From contig JAMLIR010000022.1 in NCBI GenBank assembly GCA_023954045.1, forward strand, positions 1 through 64,000: a stretch of 64,000 nucleotides of DNA. The letters run 5' to 3'. Origin of the DNA: Burkholderiaceae bacterium. GTDB lineage: Bacteria; Pseudomonadota; Gammaproteobacteria; Burkholderiales; Burkholderiaceae_E. Positions 52,852-62,745 of this stretch are shown here, piece after piece. Made by a program: the position numbers and the translations under genes. Below the pieces are notes generated by a model. The model made no database searches. It was not told where the DNA came from and saw only the letters and a list, made by a program, of their open reading frames with translations. Position 1 is the stretch's first letter. Every line of letters starts with the position of its first letter.

Positions 52852-54596
52852 TGGCGCGCAGATCCAGTCGCAACGTCCCGTTCGCGTCGAACCCGCTGCT
52901 GCGGGTCAGGCTGCCGGCCTGGCGCTCGCAGGTGGTCATGCTGATGATCGCGATCGCGTTCGTCGCGCTGGCCGCCCGGGCCGTCTGGCTGCAGGTGTTC
53001 TCGCAGAACTTCCTGCAGAAGCAGGGCGAAATGCGCTATTCGAAGACGATCGAGCTGCCGGCTTCGCGCGGCAAGATCTTCGACCGCAACGGCGTCGTGC
53101 TCGCGTCGAGCCTGCCCGCGCGGGCGGTCTGGGCGATTCCGGAGCACGTCGATGCGACGCCGAAGCAGATCGCGTCGCTCGCGAAGCTGCTCGACATGAG
53201 CGAGCGCGAGTTGCGCCGCAAGCTCTCCGAGGAGGACCGCAGTTTCGTCTACCTGAAGCGCCAGGTCGACGCGGCAGTCGCGGAACGCGTCGCCGCGCTG
53301 AAGATCGCCGGCATCCACCAGCAGGGCGAGTACAAGCGCTACTACCCGCAGGGCGAGACCTTCGCCCACGTCGTAGGCTTCACCAACGTCGAGGACATCG
53401 GGCAGGAGGGCGTCGAGCTCGCCCGCAATCCCGAGCTCGCCGGGCGGCCCGGGAGCCGGCGCGTGATCCGCGACCGCCTCGGCCGCGTGATCGAGGACGT
53501 CGGCGCGGTGCGCGAGCCGCACAACGGCCGCGACCTCGCGCTGTCGATCGACAGCAAGATCCAGTTCCTCGCCTTCGACGCGCTGCGCGAGGCGGTGCAG
53601 GCGAACAAGGCCCGGGCGGGCGCCGCGGTGGTGATCGACGCGCGCACCGGCGAGGTGCTCGCGCTGGCCAACTGGCCGACCTACAACCCGAACCAGCGCG
53701 GGCAGCTCTCGGGCGCGCAGCTGCGCAACCGGGCGATCACCGACACGTTCGAGCCGGGCTCGACGATGAAGCCGTTCACGATCGCGCTGGCGCTCGAGCT
53801 CGGCGAGGTGACGCCCGCCACCGTGATCCAGACCGCGCCGGGGCGGCTGACGATCGGGCCGAACACGATCGGCGACGCGCACGCGCACGGCCCGCTGACG
53901 GTCGAGCAGGTCGTGCAGAAGTCGTCCAACGTCGGCACCGCGAAGATCGCGCTCGGCATGCCGGCGCAGAAGATGTGGGAGATGTACGCCGAGCTCGGCT
54001 TCGGACAGGCCCCGCGGATCGGATTTCCCGGCGCGGTCGCCGGCCGCGTGCGACCGTACCGCAGCTGGCGCCCGATCGAGCAGGCGACCATGTCGTACGG
54101 CTACGGCCTCTCGGTGTCGCTGCTGCAGCTGGCGCGCGCCTACACGGTGTTCGCCAACGACGGCGAGCTGCTGCCGCTGTCGATGTTCAAGGTCGACGAG
54201 CGCCCGGCCGGCCAGCGCGTGGTCACCGCGAAGACCGCTCGCGCCGTCAGGCACATGCTCGAGATGGCCGCCGGCCCCGGCGGCACGGCGCCCCAGGCGC
54301 AGATCTCCGGATACCGGGTCGCCGGCAAGACCGGCACCGCGCACAAGCGCGATGGCGGCAGGTACGTCAACAAGTACCTGGCTTCGTTCGTCGGGCTCGC
54401 CCCGGCGTCCGACCCGCGCGTGATCGTCGCGGTCATGGTCGACGAGCCGAGTGCCGGAAAATATTACGGAGGACAGGTGGCGGCGCCGGTGTTCGCGCGG
54501 ATCGTCGGCGACTCGCTGCGCACGCTGCGCGTGCCGCCCGATGCGCCGATGGCGCAGCTCGCGGTGCCGACCGAGGCGGTGAAGGAGAGCATGTGA
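52851..54596 (+). CDS. ftsI: Penicillin-binding protein 3 (septal transpeptidase FtsI)
   Basis: 581 residues from ATG 52851. A short cytoplasmic start is followed by a membrane anchor (QVVMLMIAIAFVALAARAVWLQV, about 24-46). The pedestal domain runs to about 240, and the transpeptidase domain carries all three active-site motifs: STMK (Ser304), SSN in VQKSSNVGTAKIAL and KTG in GKTGTAHKRDG. SRGKIFDRNGVVLASS near 70 is the class B hallmark. It crosslinks septal peptidoglycan. Start and end overlap ftsL and murE. Confidence 0.96.
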   Translation: MARRSSRNVPFASNPLLRVRLPAWRSQVVMLMIAIAFVALAARAVWLQVFSQNFLQKQGEMRYSKTIELPASRGKIFDRNGVVLASSLPARAVWAIPEHVDATPKQIASLAKLLDMSERELRRKLSEEDRSFVYLKRQVDAAVAERVAALKIAGIHQQGEYKRYYPQGETFAHVVGFTNVEDIGQEGVELARNPELAGRPGSRRVIRDRLGRVIEDVGAVREPHNGRDLALSIDSKIQFLAFDALREAVQANKARAGAAVVIDARTGEVLALANWPTYNPNQRGQLSGAQLRNRAITDTFEPGSTMKPFTIALALELGEVTPATVIQTAPGRLTIGPNTIGDAHAHGPLTVEQVVQKSSNVGTAKIALGMPAQKMWEMYAELGFGQAPRIGFPGAVAGRVRPYRSWRPIEQATMSYGYGLSVSLLQLARAYTVFANDGELLPLSMFKVDERPAGQRVVTAKTARAVRHMLEMAAGPGGTAPQAQISGYRVAGKTGTAHKRDGGRYVNKYLASFVGLAPASDPRVIVAVMVDEPSAGKYYGGQVAAPVFARIVGDSLRTLRVPPDAPMAQLAVPTEAVKESM

Positions 54597-56122
54597 TCGA
54601 CGAGACCGGGCAGCAGGCGACGCTGGCTGCCTCGCTCGGACAGTGGTTGCGCGAGGCGCTCGCCCCGGGCGCCGCACTGGTGGCCGACAGCCGCGCGGTG
54701 CGCCCCGGCGACGCGTTCCTCGCCTGGCGCGGCGCGAGCCACGACGGCCGCGACTACATCGGCCAGGCGATTGCCCGCGGCGCGGCAGCGGTGCTCTACG
54801 AGAGCGACGCGTCGATCGCGACCGGCTCGGTGGCGAGCCGCGCGGTGCCGGGCCTGAAGGAGCTGGCCGGACCGGTCGCCGCCGACTTCTACGGGCATCC
54901 CAGCGAGCGCCTCGAGGTCGTCGCGGTGACCGGCACCAATGGCAAGACGAGCTGCACGCAGTGGATCGCGCGCGGCCTCGCGCGGGCCGGCCGGCGCGCG
55001 GCGGTGATCGGCACGCTGGGCAGCGGCATCGTGCCGTCCGACGAGAGCGCGCCCGTGCTCGATTCCTTCGGCCTCACGACGCCCGACGCGGTCGCGCTGC
55101 AGCGGATGCTCGCCGGGTTCGTCGATCGCGGCGTCGAGGTCGTCGCGGTGGAGGCGTCGTCGATCGGCCTGGACCAGGGCCGGCTCGACGGCACGCGGAT
55201 CGGCACCGCGGTGTTCACGAACCTGTCGCGCGACCACCTCGACTACCACGAGACCGAGGAGGCCTACCTCGAGGCGAAGGCCCGCCTGTTCGACTGGCCC
55301 GGCCTGCGGACCGCGATCGTCAATGGCGACGACCCGGCCGCGCCGCGGATCCTCGAGCGCCTTCCGGAGTCGGTGCAGACGGTGGCGTTCGGGCAGCTGC
55401 CGGGCGAGCACGGCTGGCGCGCGCGCCGCAAGCTCTCGGCCTACCAGATCGTGGAGGAGCGCGACGGCACCCAGGTGTCGGTCGGCGGTGACTGGGGGCG
55501 CGCCCAGATCCGGCTGCACGTGATCGGCCAGTTCAACGTCGTCAACGCGATGGCGGTCGCCGCCGTCTGGATCAGCCTCGGCGACTCGTTCGAGGCCGCG
55601 ATGCAGCGCCTGGAGTGGCTGCGGCCGCTGCCGGGCCGGATGGAGCAGGTCGTCGTCGACGGCGGACCGCTGATCGTCGTCGACTACGCGCACTCGCCGG
55701 ACGCGCTGATCAGCGTGCTGCAGGCGCTGCGGCCGATCGCCGAGGCGCGCGGCGGCGCGCTGTGGTGCGTGTTCGGCGCGGGCGGCGACCGCGACGCGGG
55801 CAAGCGGCCGATCATGGGCATGGTCGCCGAGCGCTTCGCCGATCGCGTCGTCGTGACCAGCGACAACCCGCGCAGCGAGACGCCGTTCCGGATCGCCTCG
55901 GACATCCGGGCCGGGTTCACGCGCGAGCCGTGGCTCACCGAACTCGATCGCGAGAAGGCGATCCGCAGCGCGCTCGACAGCGCCGGCCCCGACGACGTCG
56001 TGCTGATCGCCGGCAAGGGCCACGAGGCCTGGCAGGAGGTCGCCGGCCGGCGCATCCCGTTCTCGGACGTCGAGGTCGCCCGCCGCTGCCTGCGGCAGCG
56101 ACTGGAGGCGGTGCGTGTTTGA
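54593..56122 (+). CDS. murE: UDP-MurNAc-L-Ala-D-Glu : meso-diaminopimelate ligase
   Basis: 509 residues from GTG 54593, overlapping the ftsI TGA. ATP site [21 protein letters not shown] (about 109-129), DHLDYHETEEAYLEAKARLF with the conserved carbamylated-Lys region, PLIVVDYAHSPDAL, and the DNPRSE motif in VTSDNPRSETPF that selects meso-diaminopimelate over lysine. The family total is about 495, so the length fits. It adds the third stem residue in the cytoplasm. It overlaps murF by 8 bases. Confidence 0.96.
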   Translation: MIDETGQQATLAASLGQWLREALAPGAALVADSRAVRPGDAFLAWRGASHDGRDYIGQAIARGAAAVLYESDASIATGSVASRAVPGLKELAGPVAADFYGHPSERLEVVAVTGTNGKTSCTQWIARGLARAGRRAAVIGTLGSGIVPSDESAPVLDSFGLTTPDAVALQRMLAGFVDRGVEVVAVEASSIGLDQGRLDGTRIGTAVFTNLSRDHLDYHETEEAYLEAKARLFDWPGLRTAIVNGDDPAAPRILERLPESVQTVAFGQLPGEHGWRARRKLSAYQIVEERDGTQVSVGGDWGRAQIRLHVIGQFNVVNAMAVAAVWISLGDSFEAAMQRLEWLRPLPGRMEQVVVDGGPLIVVDYAHSPDALISVLQALRPIAEARGGALWCVFGAGGDRDAGKRPIMGMVAERFADRVVVTSDNPRSETPFRIASDIRAGFTREPWLTELDREKAIRSALDSAGPDDVVLIAGKGHEAWQEVAGRRIPFSDVEVARRCLRQRLEAVRV

Positions 56123-57491
56123 GCTACGCGAGGCGTTCGGCTGGCTGTCCTCGGGGTGCCTGTACGGAGACGGCGCGATCCGCATCGGTGGCGTCTCGAC
56201 CGACACGCGCAGCATCGCCGCCGGCGACCTCTTCGTCGCGCTGCGCGGCGAGCGCTTCGACGCGCACGACTTCCTCGGGCAGGCGCAGGCGAGCGGCGCC
56301 GCGGCCGTCGTGTTCGAGCGCTGGGTGCCGGGCATCCGCGTCGCCGCGATCCGCGTCCCCGATTCGCGCCGTGCGCTCGGCGAGGTCGCGCGCGGCTGGC
56401 GCGGACGCTTCGACCTGCCGCTGGTCACGGTCGCCGGTGCCAACGGGAAGACGACCGTGAAGGAAATGGTCTCGGCGATCCTCGCGGGGCACTTCGGCGA
56501 GGCGCAGCGGCTCGCCACCCGCGGCAACCTGAACAACGACGTCGGGGTGCCCCTGACCTTGCTGCGCCTGCGCGCGACGCACCGCGCCGCCGTGGTCGAG
56601 GTCGGCACCAACCATCCGGGCGAGATCGCCTGGCTCGCCTCGGTGGCCCGGCCCACGGTCGCGCTGGTGACCAATGCCCAGCGCGAGCACCAGGAGTTCC
56701 TGCACGGCGTCGAGGGCTCGGCGCGCGAGAACGGCGCGTCGATCGCCGTTCTGGGCGCCGACGGCGTCGCGGTGTTCCCCGGTGACGATACGCAGGCGCC
56801 GATCTGGCGCGAACTCGCAGGCGCCCGACGCTGCGTCGAGTTCGGGCTCGACGACGGTGCCGTCGCGCGCTATCCGGTGCGCGCCGCCCCGGGCGCGCGT
56901 CCGGACTGCTTCGTGCTCGAAGTCGCGGGCCGGCAGGTCGAGGTGCGGCTCGCGATCGACGGGGCGCACAACGTGCGCAACGCGCTGGCTGCCGCGGCCT
57001 GCGGACACGCGCTGGGCATCGACGCGGACGCGATCGCCGCCGGGCTGGCCCGGTTCCGCCCGGCGATGGGCAGGCTCGCGCGGCTGCGCGGCGCCGGCGG
57101 CGCGGCGCTGATCGACGACAGCTACAACGCGAATCCCGACTCGGTGCGCGCCGCGATCGACGCGCTCGCCGCCTGCGAGGGGCACCGGGTGCTGGTCCTC
57201 GGCGACATGGGCGAGGTCGGCGAGCAGGGACCGCTCTACCACCGCGAGGTCGGCGCCTACGCCCGCGAGCGCGGCGTCGAACGGCTGCTTGCGCTCGGCG
57301 AGGCGACCCGCGACAGCGTCGACGCGTTCGGCCCCGGCGCCGAGCACTTCGGCGCGATCGAGCCGCTGGTCGAGCGCGCCCGCGCGCTGTGCGAGCCGGG
57401 CGCGACCGTGCTGGTCAAGGGGTCGCGGTTCATGGCGATGGAACGGGTGGTCGCCGCGCTCGCAGGCGCGCCGTCGCGGGGGCATCACTGA
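56115..57491 (+). CDS. murF: UDP-MurNAc-tripeptide : D-alanyl-D-alanine ligase
   Basis: 458 residues from GTG 56115. [29 protein letters not shown] (about 24-52) is the MurE/MurF N-terminal domain, then [21 protein letters not shown] for [38 protein letters not shown] and [20 protein letters not shown] near 336, all MurF-specific. It attaches D-Ala-D-Ala to complete the pentapeptide. The TGA overlaps the mraY ATG (TGATG). Confidence 0.96.
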   Translation: MFELREAFGWLSSGCLYGDGAIRIGGVSTDTRSIAAGDLFVALRGERFDAHDFLGQAQASGAAAVVFERWVPGIRVAAIRVPDSRRALGEVARGWRGRFDLPLVTVAGANGKTTVKEMVSAILAGHFGEAQRLATRGNLNNDVGVPLTLLRLRATHRAAVVEVGTNHPGEIAWLASVARPTVALVTNAQREHQEFLHGVEGSARENGASIAVLGADGVAVFPGDDTQAPIWRELAGARRCVEFGLDDGAVARYPVRAAPGARPDCFVLEVAGRQVEVRLAIDGAHNVRNALAAAACGHALGIDADAIAAGLARFRPAMGRLARLRGAGGAALIDDSYNANPDSVRAAIDALAACEGHRVLVLGDMGEVGEQGPLYHREVGAYARERGVERLLALGEATRDSVDAFGPGAEHFGAIEPLVERARALCEPGATVLVKGSRFMAMERVVAALAGAPSRGHH

Positions 57492-58660
57492 TGCTGCTCG
57501 AGCTCGCGCAATGGCTGGCCAGGGACGTCCGGGCGTTCTCGGTGTTCGGCTACATCACGCTGCGCGCGGTGCTCGCGACGCTGACCGCGCTGGCCATCGG
57601 GTTGATCTTCGGCCCGGCGCTGATCCGCAAGCTGACCGCCATGAAGATCGGCCAGGCGGTGCGCAGCGACGGTCCGCAGACCCACCTGGCGAAATCGGGC
57701 ACGCCGACGATGGGTGGCGCGCTGATCCTGATCTCGATCGCGACCGCGACGCTCCTGTGGGCGGACCTGTCGAACCGCTTCGTCTGGATCGTGCTCGTCG
57801 TCACGCTCGGTTTCGGCTGGATCGGGTGGATCGACGACTACCGCAAGGTCGTCCACCGCGACCCGAAGGGAATGTCGGCGAAGGAGAAGTACTTCTGGCA
57901 GTCGGCGATCGGCCTCGCCGCGGCGATCGCGCTCGCCTTCGCGGTACCGGCGCAGACGAACGAGCAGGCCTGGGCGCTGTTCACCGACTGGGTGTTCAGC
58001 GGCTTTCACACGGCGCTGCCTGCGCAGGCCGACCTGATCGTCCCGTTCTTCAAGCACATCGCCTATCCGCTCGGCGTGTTCGGCTTCATCGTCCTGACCT
58101 ACCTGGTCATCGTCGGCACCAGCAACGCGGTGAACCTCACCGACGGCGCCGACGGCCTGGCGATCATGCCCTCGGTACTGGTCGGCTCGGCACTGGGCAT
58201 CTTCGCGTACGCCGCAGGCAACGCGGTGTTCGCGCGCTACCTGCTGATTCCGCACATTCCCGGGGCCGGAGAGCTGACCGTCTTCTGCGCCGCGATCGCC
58301 GGAGCCGGCCTCGCGTTCCTCTGGTACAACGCCTACCCCGCGCAGGTCTTCATGGGCGACGTGGGCGCGCTCGCGCTCGGCGCGGCGCTCGGAACGATCG
58401 CGGTGATCGTCCGGCAGGAGATCGTGCTGTTCATCATGGGCGGCGTGTTCGTCGTCGAGACCCTCTCGGTGATGATCCAGGTCGGCTACTACAAGTACAC
58501 GAGGCGGCGCTACGGCGAGGGCCGGCGCATCTTCAGGATGGCGCCGCTGCACCACCACTTCGAGGTCGGGGGCGTCAAGGAGAGCCAGGTCGTCGTGCGG
58601 TTCTGGATCGTGACGATGATGCTGGTGCTGTTCGGCCTGTCGACACTGAAGCTGCGCTAG
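57491..58660 (+). CDS. mraY: Phospho-MurNAc-pentapeptide transferase (lipid I synthesis)
   Basis: 389 residues from ATG 57491 and about ten membrane segments. Typical sequences: [52 protein letters not shown] with the metal-binding Asp pair, [14 protein letters not shown] and [23 protein letters not shown], and [16 protein letters not shown] near the end. It links phospho-MurNAc-pentapeptide to undecaprenyl phosphate on the inner membrane. The murD ATG follows eight bases after its TAG. Confidence 0.97.
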   Translation: MLLELAQWLARDVRAFSVFGYITLRAVLATLTALAIGLIFGPALIRKLTAMKIGQAVRSDGPQTHLAKSGTPTMGGALILISIATATLLWADLSNRFVWIVLVVTLGFGWIGWIDDYRKVVHRDPKGMSAKEKYFWQSAIGLAAAIALAFAVPAQTNEQAWALFTDWVFSGFHTALPAQADLIVPFFKHIAYPLGVFGFIVLTYLVIVGTSNAVNLTDGADGLAIMPSVLVGSALGIFAYAAGNAVFARYLLIPHIPGAGELTVFCAAIAGAGLAFLWYNAYPAQVFMGDVGALALGAALGTIAVIVRQEIVLFIMGGVFVVETLSVMIQVGYYKYTRRRYGEGRRIFRMAPLHHHFEVGGVKESQVVVRFWIVTMMLVLFGLSTLKLR

Positions 58661-58668
58661 GACGTGCG

Positions 58669-60264
58669 ATGAGCGAAGCCTTCGACACCGCGCAGCTCCA
58701 CCTGTTCGACCTGAAGGGCCGCAGCGTCCTCGTGCTCGGGCTCGGCGACTCGGGCGTCGCGATGGCCCGGTGGGCGTCGCGCCAGGGTGCGCGCGTTCGC
58801 GTGGCCGACACGCGCAGCGCCGACGGGACCGACCTGCCGCAGCTGCAGGGGCTGCGCGCGCAGGCCGGCGCGATCGACTACGCGAGTGGACCGGCCTGGA
58901 GCGAGCGCTGGCTCGACGGCGTAGACCTGGTCGCCTGGAGTCCGGGCCTGTCGATCGAGCTCGGTGAGTCGGCGCGCTTCTACGCCCTCGCGCGCGAGCG
59001 CGGCATCGCGGTCGCCGGCGAGCTCGAGCTGTTCGCGCAGGCGCTCGCCGATCTGCGCGAATCCGGCTACCGGCCGAAGGTGATCGCGGTGACCGGGACG
59101 AACGGCAAGACGACGACCACCGCGCTGGCCGCGCACCTGTGCCGCGGCGGGGGCCTGGAGACCGTCGCCGCCGGCAACATCCGCCCGGCGATGCTCGACG
59201 CGCTGGCCGCGGCGACCGACGCCGGCGCGCTGCCGCAGGCCTGGGTCGTCGAGCTGTCGAGCTTCCAGCTTGCGCTGGCGCAGGGCTTCGCGCCGGACGC
59301 CGCGGCGATCCTCAACGTCAGCGAGGATCACCTCGACTGGCACGCGTCGATGGACAGCTACGTCGCCGCCAAGCAGCGCATCTACGCGTCGGGCACGGTC
59401 GCCGTCTTCGACCGCGGCGACCCGGCCACCGCGCCGCGCCGCCCGAGCGCGGTGCCGCCGACCCGCGGGACCGCGGGCGCTCGCGCCGGCGGCGACGCGC
59501 GCACCGCAGCCGTGGCGCCGCCGCAGGTCGCATTCGGTGCCGACGCGCCCCAGGCCGCCGGCGAGTTCGGGCTGGTGCGCGAGGGCTCGCTCGCCTGGCT
59601 CGCGCAGGCGGTCGCCGACGACGACGCCGGCAGCGCCCGCCGGCGTCGCGAACCGGCGCCGTTCAGCGTGAGGCGGCTGATGCCGGCCGACGCGCTGCGG
59701 ATCCGCGGCGTGCACAACCAGCTCAACGCACTCGCGGCGCTCGCGCTATGCAGCGCGATCGGCGTGCCGATGGCGAAGATGCTCCACGCGCTGCGCGACT
59801 ACGAGGGTGAACCGCACCGCTGCCAGCTGCTGGCGGTGATCGATGGCGTCGAGTACTACGACGACAGCAAGGGCACCAACGTCGGCGCGACGGCCGCCGC
59901 GCTGCGCGGGCTCGGCCGGCGCTGCCGCCTGATCGCCGGCGGCGACGGCAAGGGGCAGGACTTCACGCCGCTCGCCGGGCCGGTGCGCGAGCACGCCGCC
60001 GCCGTCTACCTGATCGGCCGCGACGCGGCACGGCTGCGCGCGGCGTTCGCCGACACCGGCGTGGCGCTGGTCGACTGCGCGAGCCTCGAGCAGGCGGTCG
60101 AGCGCGCCGCCGGCGACGCGAGCCCGGGCGAGGCGGTGCTGCTGTCGCCCGCCTGCGCGAGCCTGGACATGTTCCGCAACTACGAGCACCGCGCACAGGC
60201 GTTCGCGGCTGCCGTGCGCGAGCGCGCCGAAGCGCGCGGCGTCGCGATGGAGGGGCCATGCTGA
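58669..60264 (+). CDS. murD: UDP-MurNAc-L-alanine : D-glutamate ligase, enlarged
   Basis: 531 residues from ATG 58669; E. coli MurD has 438. Domain 1: [16 protein letters not shown], then WSPGLSI. Domain 2: [20 protein letters not shown] (ATP), [30 protein letters not shown]. Domain 3: [30 protein letters not shown] and [12 protein letters not shown]. The extra length lies mainly in an Ala/Arg/Pro-rich stretch at about residues 245-340 ([17 protein letters not shown]... and [13 protein letters not shown]), between the ATPase and third domains. It adds D-Glu. It overlaps ftsW by 7 bases. Confidence 0.95.
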   Translation: MSEAFDTAQLHLFDLKGRSVLVLGLGDSGVAMARWASRQGARVRVADTRSADGTDLPQLQGLRAQAGAIDYASGPAWSERWLDGVDLVAWSPGLSIELGESARFYALARERGIAVAGELELFAQALADLRESGYRPKVIAVTGTNGKTTTTALAAHLCRGGGLETVAAGNIRPAMLDALAAATDAGALPQAWVVELSSFQLALAQGFAPDAAAILNVSEDHLDWHASMDSYVAAKQRIYASGTVAVFDRGDPATAPRRPSAVPPTRGTAGARAGGDARTAAVAPPQVAFGADAPQAAGEFGLVREGSLAWLAQAVADDDAGSARRRREPAPFSVRRLMPADALRIRGVHNQLNALAALALCSAIGVPMAKMLHALRDYEGEPHRCQLLAVIDGVEYYDDSKGTNVGATAAALRGLGRRCRLIAGGDGKGQDFTPLAGPVREHAAAVYLIGRDAARLRAAFADTGVALVDCASLEQAVERAAGDASPGEAVLLSPACASLDMFRNYEHRAQAFAAAVRERAEARGVAMEGPC

Positions 60265-61475
60265 GCCTGCGCCTTCCCGGCCGCGGGTCCCGCGAAGCGC
60301 AGGCGCTGCGGCGCGCAGGCGCGCGGCCCCTGCCACCGGCGAGCGCGCAGAGCGTCGACTTCACGATGCTCTGGGTCGTCGCGGCATTGCTGCTGACGGG
60401 GCTGGTCATGGTCTACTCGGCCTCGATCGCGCTGCCCGAGTCGCCGCGCTTCGCGAACTACGCGTCGACGCACTTCCTGGTGCGCCACCTGACGGCGCTC
60501 GCGATCGGCGTCGCCGCGGCGCTGGTCGCGTTCGCCGTTCCGGTGCGCGAGTGGCAGGCCTGGTCGAAGTGGCTGTTCCTGATCGGCCTCGTGCTGCTGG
60601 TGATCGTCCTGATTCCCGGGGTCGGCAAGTCGGTCTACGGCGCGCGTCGCTGGCTGTCGCTGTACGTGTTCAACCTGCAGCCGTCGGAGCTGATGAAGCT
60701 GTTCGTCGTGCTCTACGCGGCCGACTACACGGTGCGCAAGCAGGACTCGATGCAGAGCGTGCGCAAGGGCTTCCTGCCGATGGGGGCGGCGGTGGCGCTT
60801 GTGGGCCTGCTTCTGCTGCTGGAGCCCGACATGGGCGCCTTCGTCGTCATCGCGGCGATCGCGATGGGGCTGCTGTACCTCGGCGGGGTCAACGGCAGGC
60901 TGTTCGCCGCGCTGGTGGTGATCGCCGGCACCACGTTCTCGTTGCTGATCTGGCTGTCGCCGTGGCGGCGCGAGCGAATCTTCGCCTACCTCGATCCGTT
61001 CGACGACGCCAACACGCTGGGCAAGGGCTACCAGCTCTCGCACTCGCTGATCGCGTTCGGCCGCGGCGAGCTGTTCGGCGTCGGCCTCGGCGGATCGGTC
61101 GAGAAGCTGCACTACCTGCCCGAAGCGCACACCGACTTCCTGCTCGCGGTCATCGGCGAGGAGCTCGGCCTCGCGGGCGTGATGGTGATCGTCGCGTTGT
61201 TCTTCTGGCTGACCCGGCGCGCCTTCGAGATCGGCCGGCAGTCGATCAAGCTCGAGCGCACCTTCGCCGGGCTGGTCGCGAAGGGCATCGGGCTCTGGAT
61301 CGGCCTGCAGGCGTTCATCAACATGGGGGTGAACACCGGCCTGCTGCCCACCAAGGGACTGACGCTGCCGCTGATGAGCTACGGCGGCAGCGGCGTGCTC
61401 GTCAACTGCGTGGCGATCGCCGTCCTGATGCGCGTCGATTACGAAAACAGGCAACTCATGCGGGGTGCCGCATGA
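60258..61475 (+). CDS. ftsW: Septal peptidoglycan polymerase / flippase-like protein FtsW
   Basis: 405 residues with ten hydrophobic segments of the SEDS family. Landmarks: [54 protein letters not shown] (about 130-160), [12 protein letters not shown] with the conserved Asp, [26 protein letters not shown] and [13 protein letters not shown], and [21 protein letters not shown] near the end. It polymerises septal glycan with FtsI. The last codons (MRGAA, stop) lie within a long inverted repeat and begin the duplicated junction described below. Confidence 0.97.
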   Translation: MLSLRLPGRGSREAQALRRAGARPLPPASAQSVDFTMLWVVAALLLTGLVMVYSASIALPESPRFANYASTHFLVRHLTALAIGVAAALVAFAVPVREWQAWSKWLFLIGLVLLVIVLIPGVGKSVYGARRWLSLYVFNLQPSELMKLFVVLYAADYTVRKQDSMQSVRKGFLPMGAAVALVGLLLLLEPDMGAFVVIAAIAMGLLYLGGVNGRLFAALVVIAGTTFSLLIWLSPWRRERIFAYLDPFDDANTLGKGYQLSHSLIAFGRGELFGVGLGGSVEKLHYLPEAHTDFLLAVIGEELGLAGVMVIVALFFWLTRRAFEIGRQSIKLERTFAGLVAKGIGLWIGLQAFINMGVNTGLLPTKGLTLPLMSYGGSGVLVNCVAIAVLMRVDYENRQLMRGAA

Positions 61476-61486
61476 GTTGCCTGTTT
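61445..61486. repeat. 19-bp perfect inverted repeat around the ftsW stop codon
   Basis: Left arm 61445-61463 and right arm 61468-61486 are exact reverse complements, separated by GGTG. The ftsW TGA (61473-61475) lies in the right arm. As RNA this would be a very stable hairpin covering the ftsW stop and the start of the downstream ORF. Confidence 0.95.
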
Positions 61487-61678
61487 CGGCGCAGGCTGAC
61501 TTCGCGCAGCGAAGTCAAGCGAGCGGCAGCGAGCGGCCGGAGCCAAAACGATCCGGGTCATGCGGGGTGCCGCATGAGTTGCCTGTTTCGGCGCAGGCTG
61601 ACTTCGCGCAGCGAAGTCAAGCGAGCGGCAGCGAGCGGCCGGAGCCAAAACGGTTCGGTGATGCGGGGCGCCGCATGA
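61458..61678 (+). repeat. Tandem duplication of a 101-102-bp unit at the ftsW-murG junction
   Basis: Unit 1 (61458-61559) and unit 2 (61560-61660) are nearly identical for about 90 bases, and a third partial copy of the unit start (61661-61678) forms the murG start. Each unit opens with ATGCGGGGTGCCGCATGAG, which contains the ATGA junction, and has the internal hairpin GACTTCGC-GCA-GCGAAGTC. Confidence 0.95.
61472..61678 (+). CDS. 68-codon ORF made of two 34-residue repeats, between ftsW and murG
   Basis: ATG 61472 overlaps the ftsW TGA (ATGA), and the stop TGA 61676-61678 overlaps the murG ATG in the same manner. The product is two copies of a 34-residue unit beginning [19 protein letters not shown], very basic and Ser-rich, ending MRGAA like FtsW. 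It matches nothing I recognise. The sequence could simply be a by-product of the duplicated DNA that keeps ribosomes moving from ftsW into murG, or a genuine small protein. Because it contains no Shine-Dalgarno sequence, translation would depend on coupling to ftsW. Confidence 0.4.
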   Translation: MSCLFRRRLTSRSEVKRAAASGRSQNDPGHAGCRMSCLFRRRLTSRSEVKRAAASGRSQNGSVMRGAA

Positions 61679-62741
61679 GCGGGCGCACGATCATGATCAT
61701 GGCCGGCGGCACCGGCGGCCACGTGATGCCGGGGCTGGCGGTCGCCGCCGAGATGCGCGCGCGCGACTGGCGCGTCGTCTGGCTCGGCAACCCGTCGGGC
61801 ATGGAGGCGACGCTGGTGCCGAAGCACGGCATCGCGATGCAGTGGGTGCGGATGGGCGGGGTGCGCGGCAAGGGCCTTGCGACCAAGCTGCTGCTGCCGC
61901 TGCGGCTGCTCGCGGCGTTGCGCGACAGCATGCGCGCGCTGCGGGCGACCCGGCCGGCGGTCGTGCTCGGCATGGGCGGCTACGTCGCGTTTCCGGGCGG
62001 CGTGATGGCTTCGCTGCTGCGGCGGCCGCTGGTGGTCCACGAGCAGAACTCGGTCGCCGGGTTGACCAACCGGCTGCTCGCGCGCGTGGCCGATCGCGTG
62101 CTCGAGGCGTTCCCGGGGACGCTGCCCGGCGCGCAGTGCACCGGAAACCCGCTGCGCGCCGAAATGCTGCGCGACGAGCCGCCGCAGGCGCGCTACGCGC
62201 GGCGCACCGGGCCGCTTCGGTTGCTCGTCGTCGGCGGAAGCCTCGGCGCTCAGGCGCTCAACGAGGTGGTGCCCGCGGCGCTCGCGCTGATGCCGCCCGG
62301 GGCGCGTCCGGACGTGGTGCACCAGAGCGGGCGCGGCCGGCGCGAGGCGCTCGAGGCGCGCTACCGCGAGCTCGGCGTCGAGGCGACGGTGCTCGAGTTC
62401 ATCGACGACATGGCCGGCGCCTACGAGCAGGCCGACCTGCTGGTCTGCCGATCCGGCGCGATGACCGTCGCCGAGATCGCCGCGATCGGGGTCGCGAGCG
62501 TGCTCGTGCCGTTCCCGCACGCGGTCGACGACCACCAGACGGGCAACGCGCGCTTCCTCTCGGAGCACGGCGCGGCCGTGCTGGTGCCCCAGCCCGAACT
62601 GACGCCGCAGCGGCTGGTGTCGCTGCTGGAGGGCCTCGACCGGCCGGACCTCGCGGCGATGGCCGGGCGCGCCCGCGCGCTCGCGCGGCCGGATGCCGCG
62701 CGGCGCGTCGCCGACGTTTGCGAAGAGGCGGCTCGGGCGCC

Positions 62742-62745
<4 letters not shown>
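61675..62745 (+). CDS. murG: UDP-GlcNAc:lipid I N-acetylglucosaminyltransferase
   Basis: 356 residues from ATG 61675. [22 protein letters not shown] (about 5-26) is the MurG glycine loop, [21 protein letters not shown] follows, and [27 protein letters not shown] is highly conserved. The C-terminal UDP-GlcNAc domain has [53 protein letters not shown] and [17 protein letters not shown]. It makes lipid II. Its frame stays open upstream through both repeat units; ATG 61675 was chosen because it matches the family start. Its TGA overlaps the murC ATG. Confidence 0.97.

Noticed and set aside
61458-61660. CRISPR-like repeat array at the ftsW-murG junction
   Set aside because: Two units of 102 bp adjoin directly without spacers and lie inside an essential operon; this is a tandem duplication, not CRISPR.
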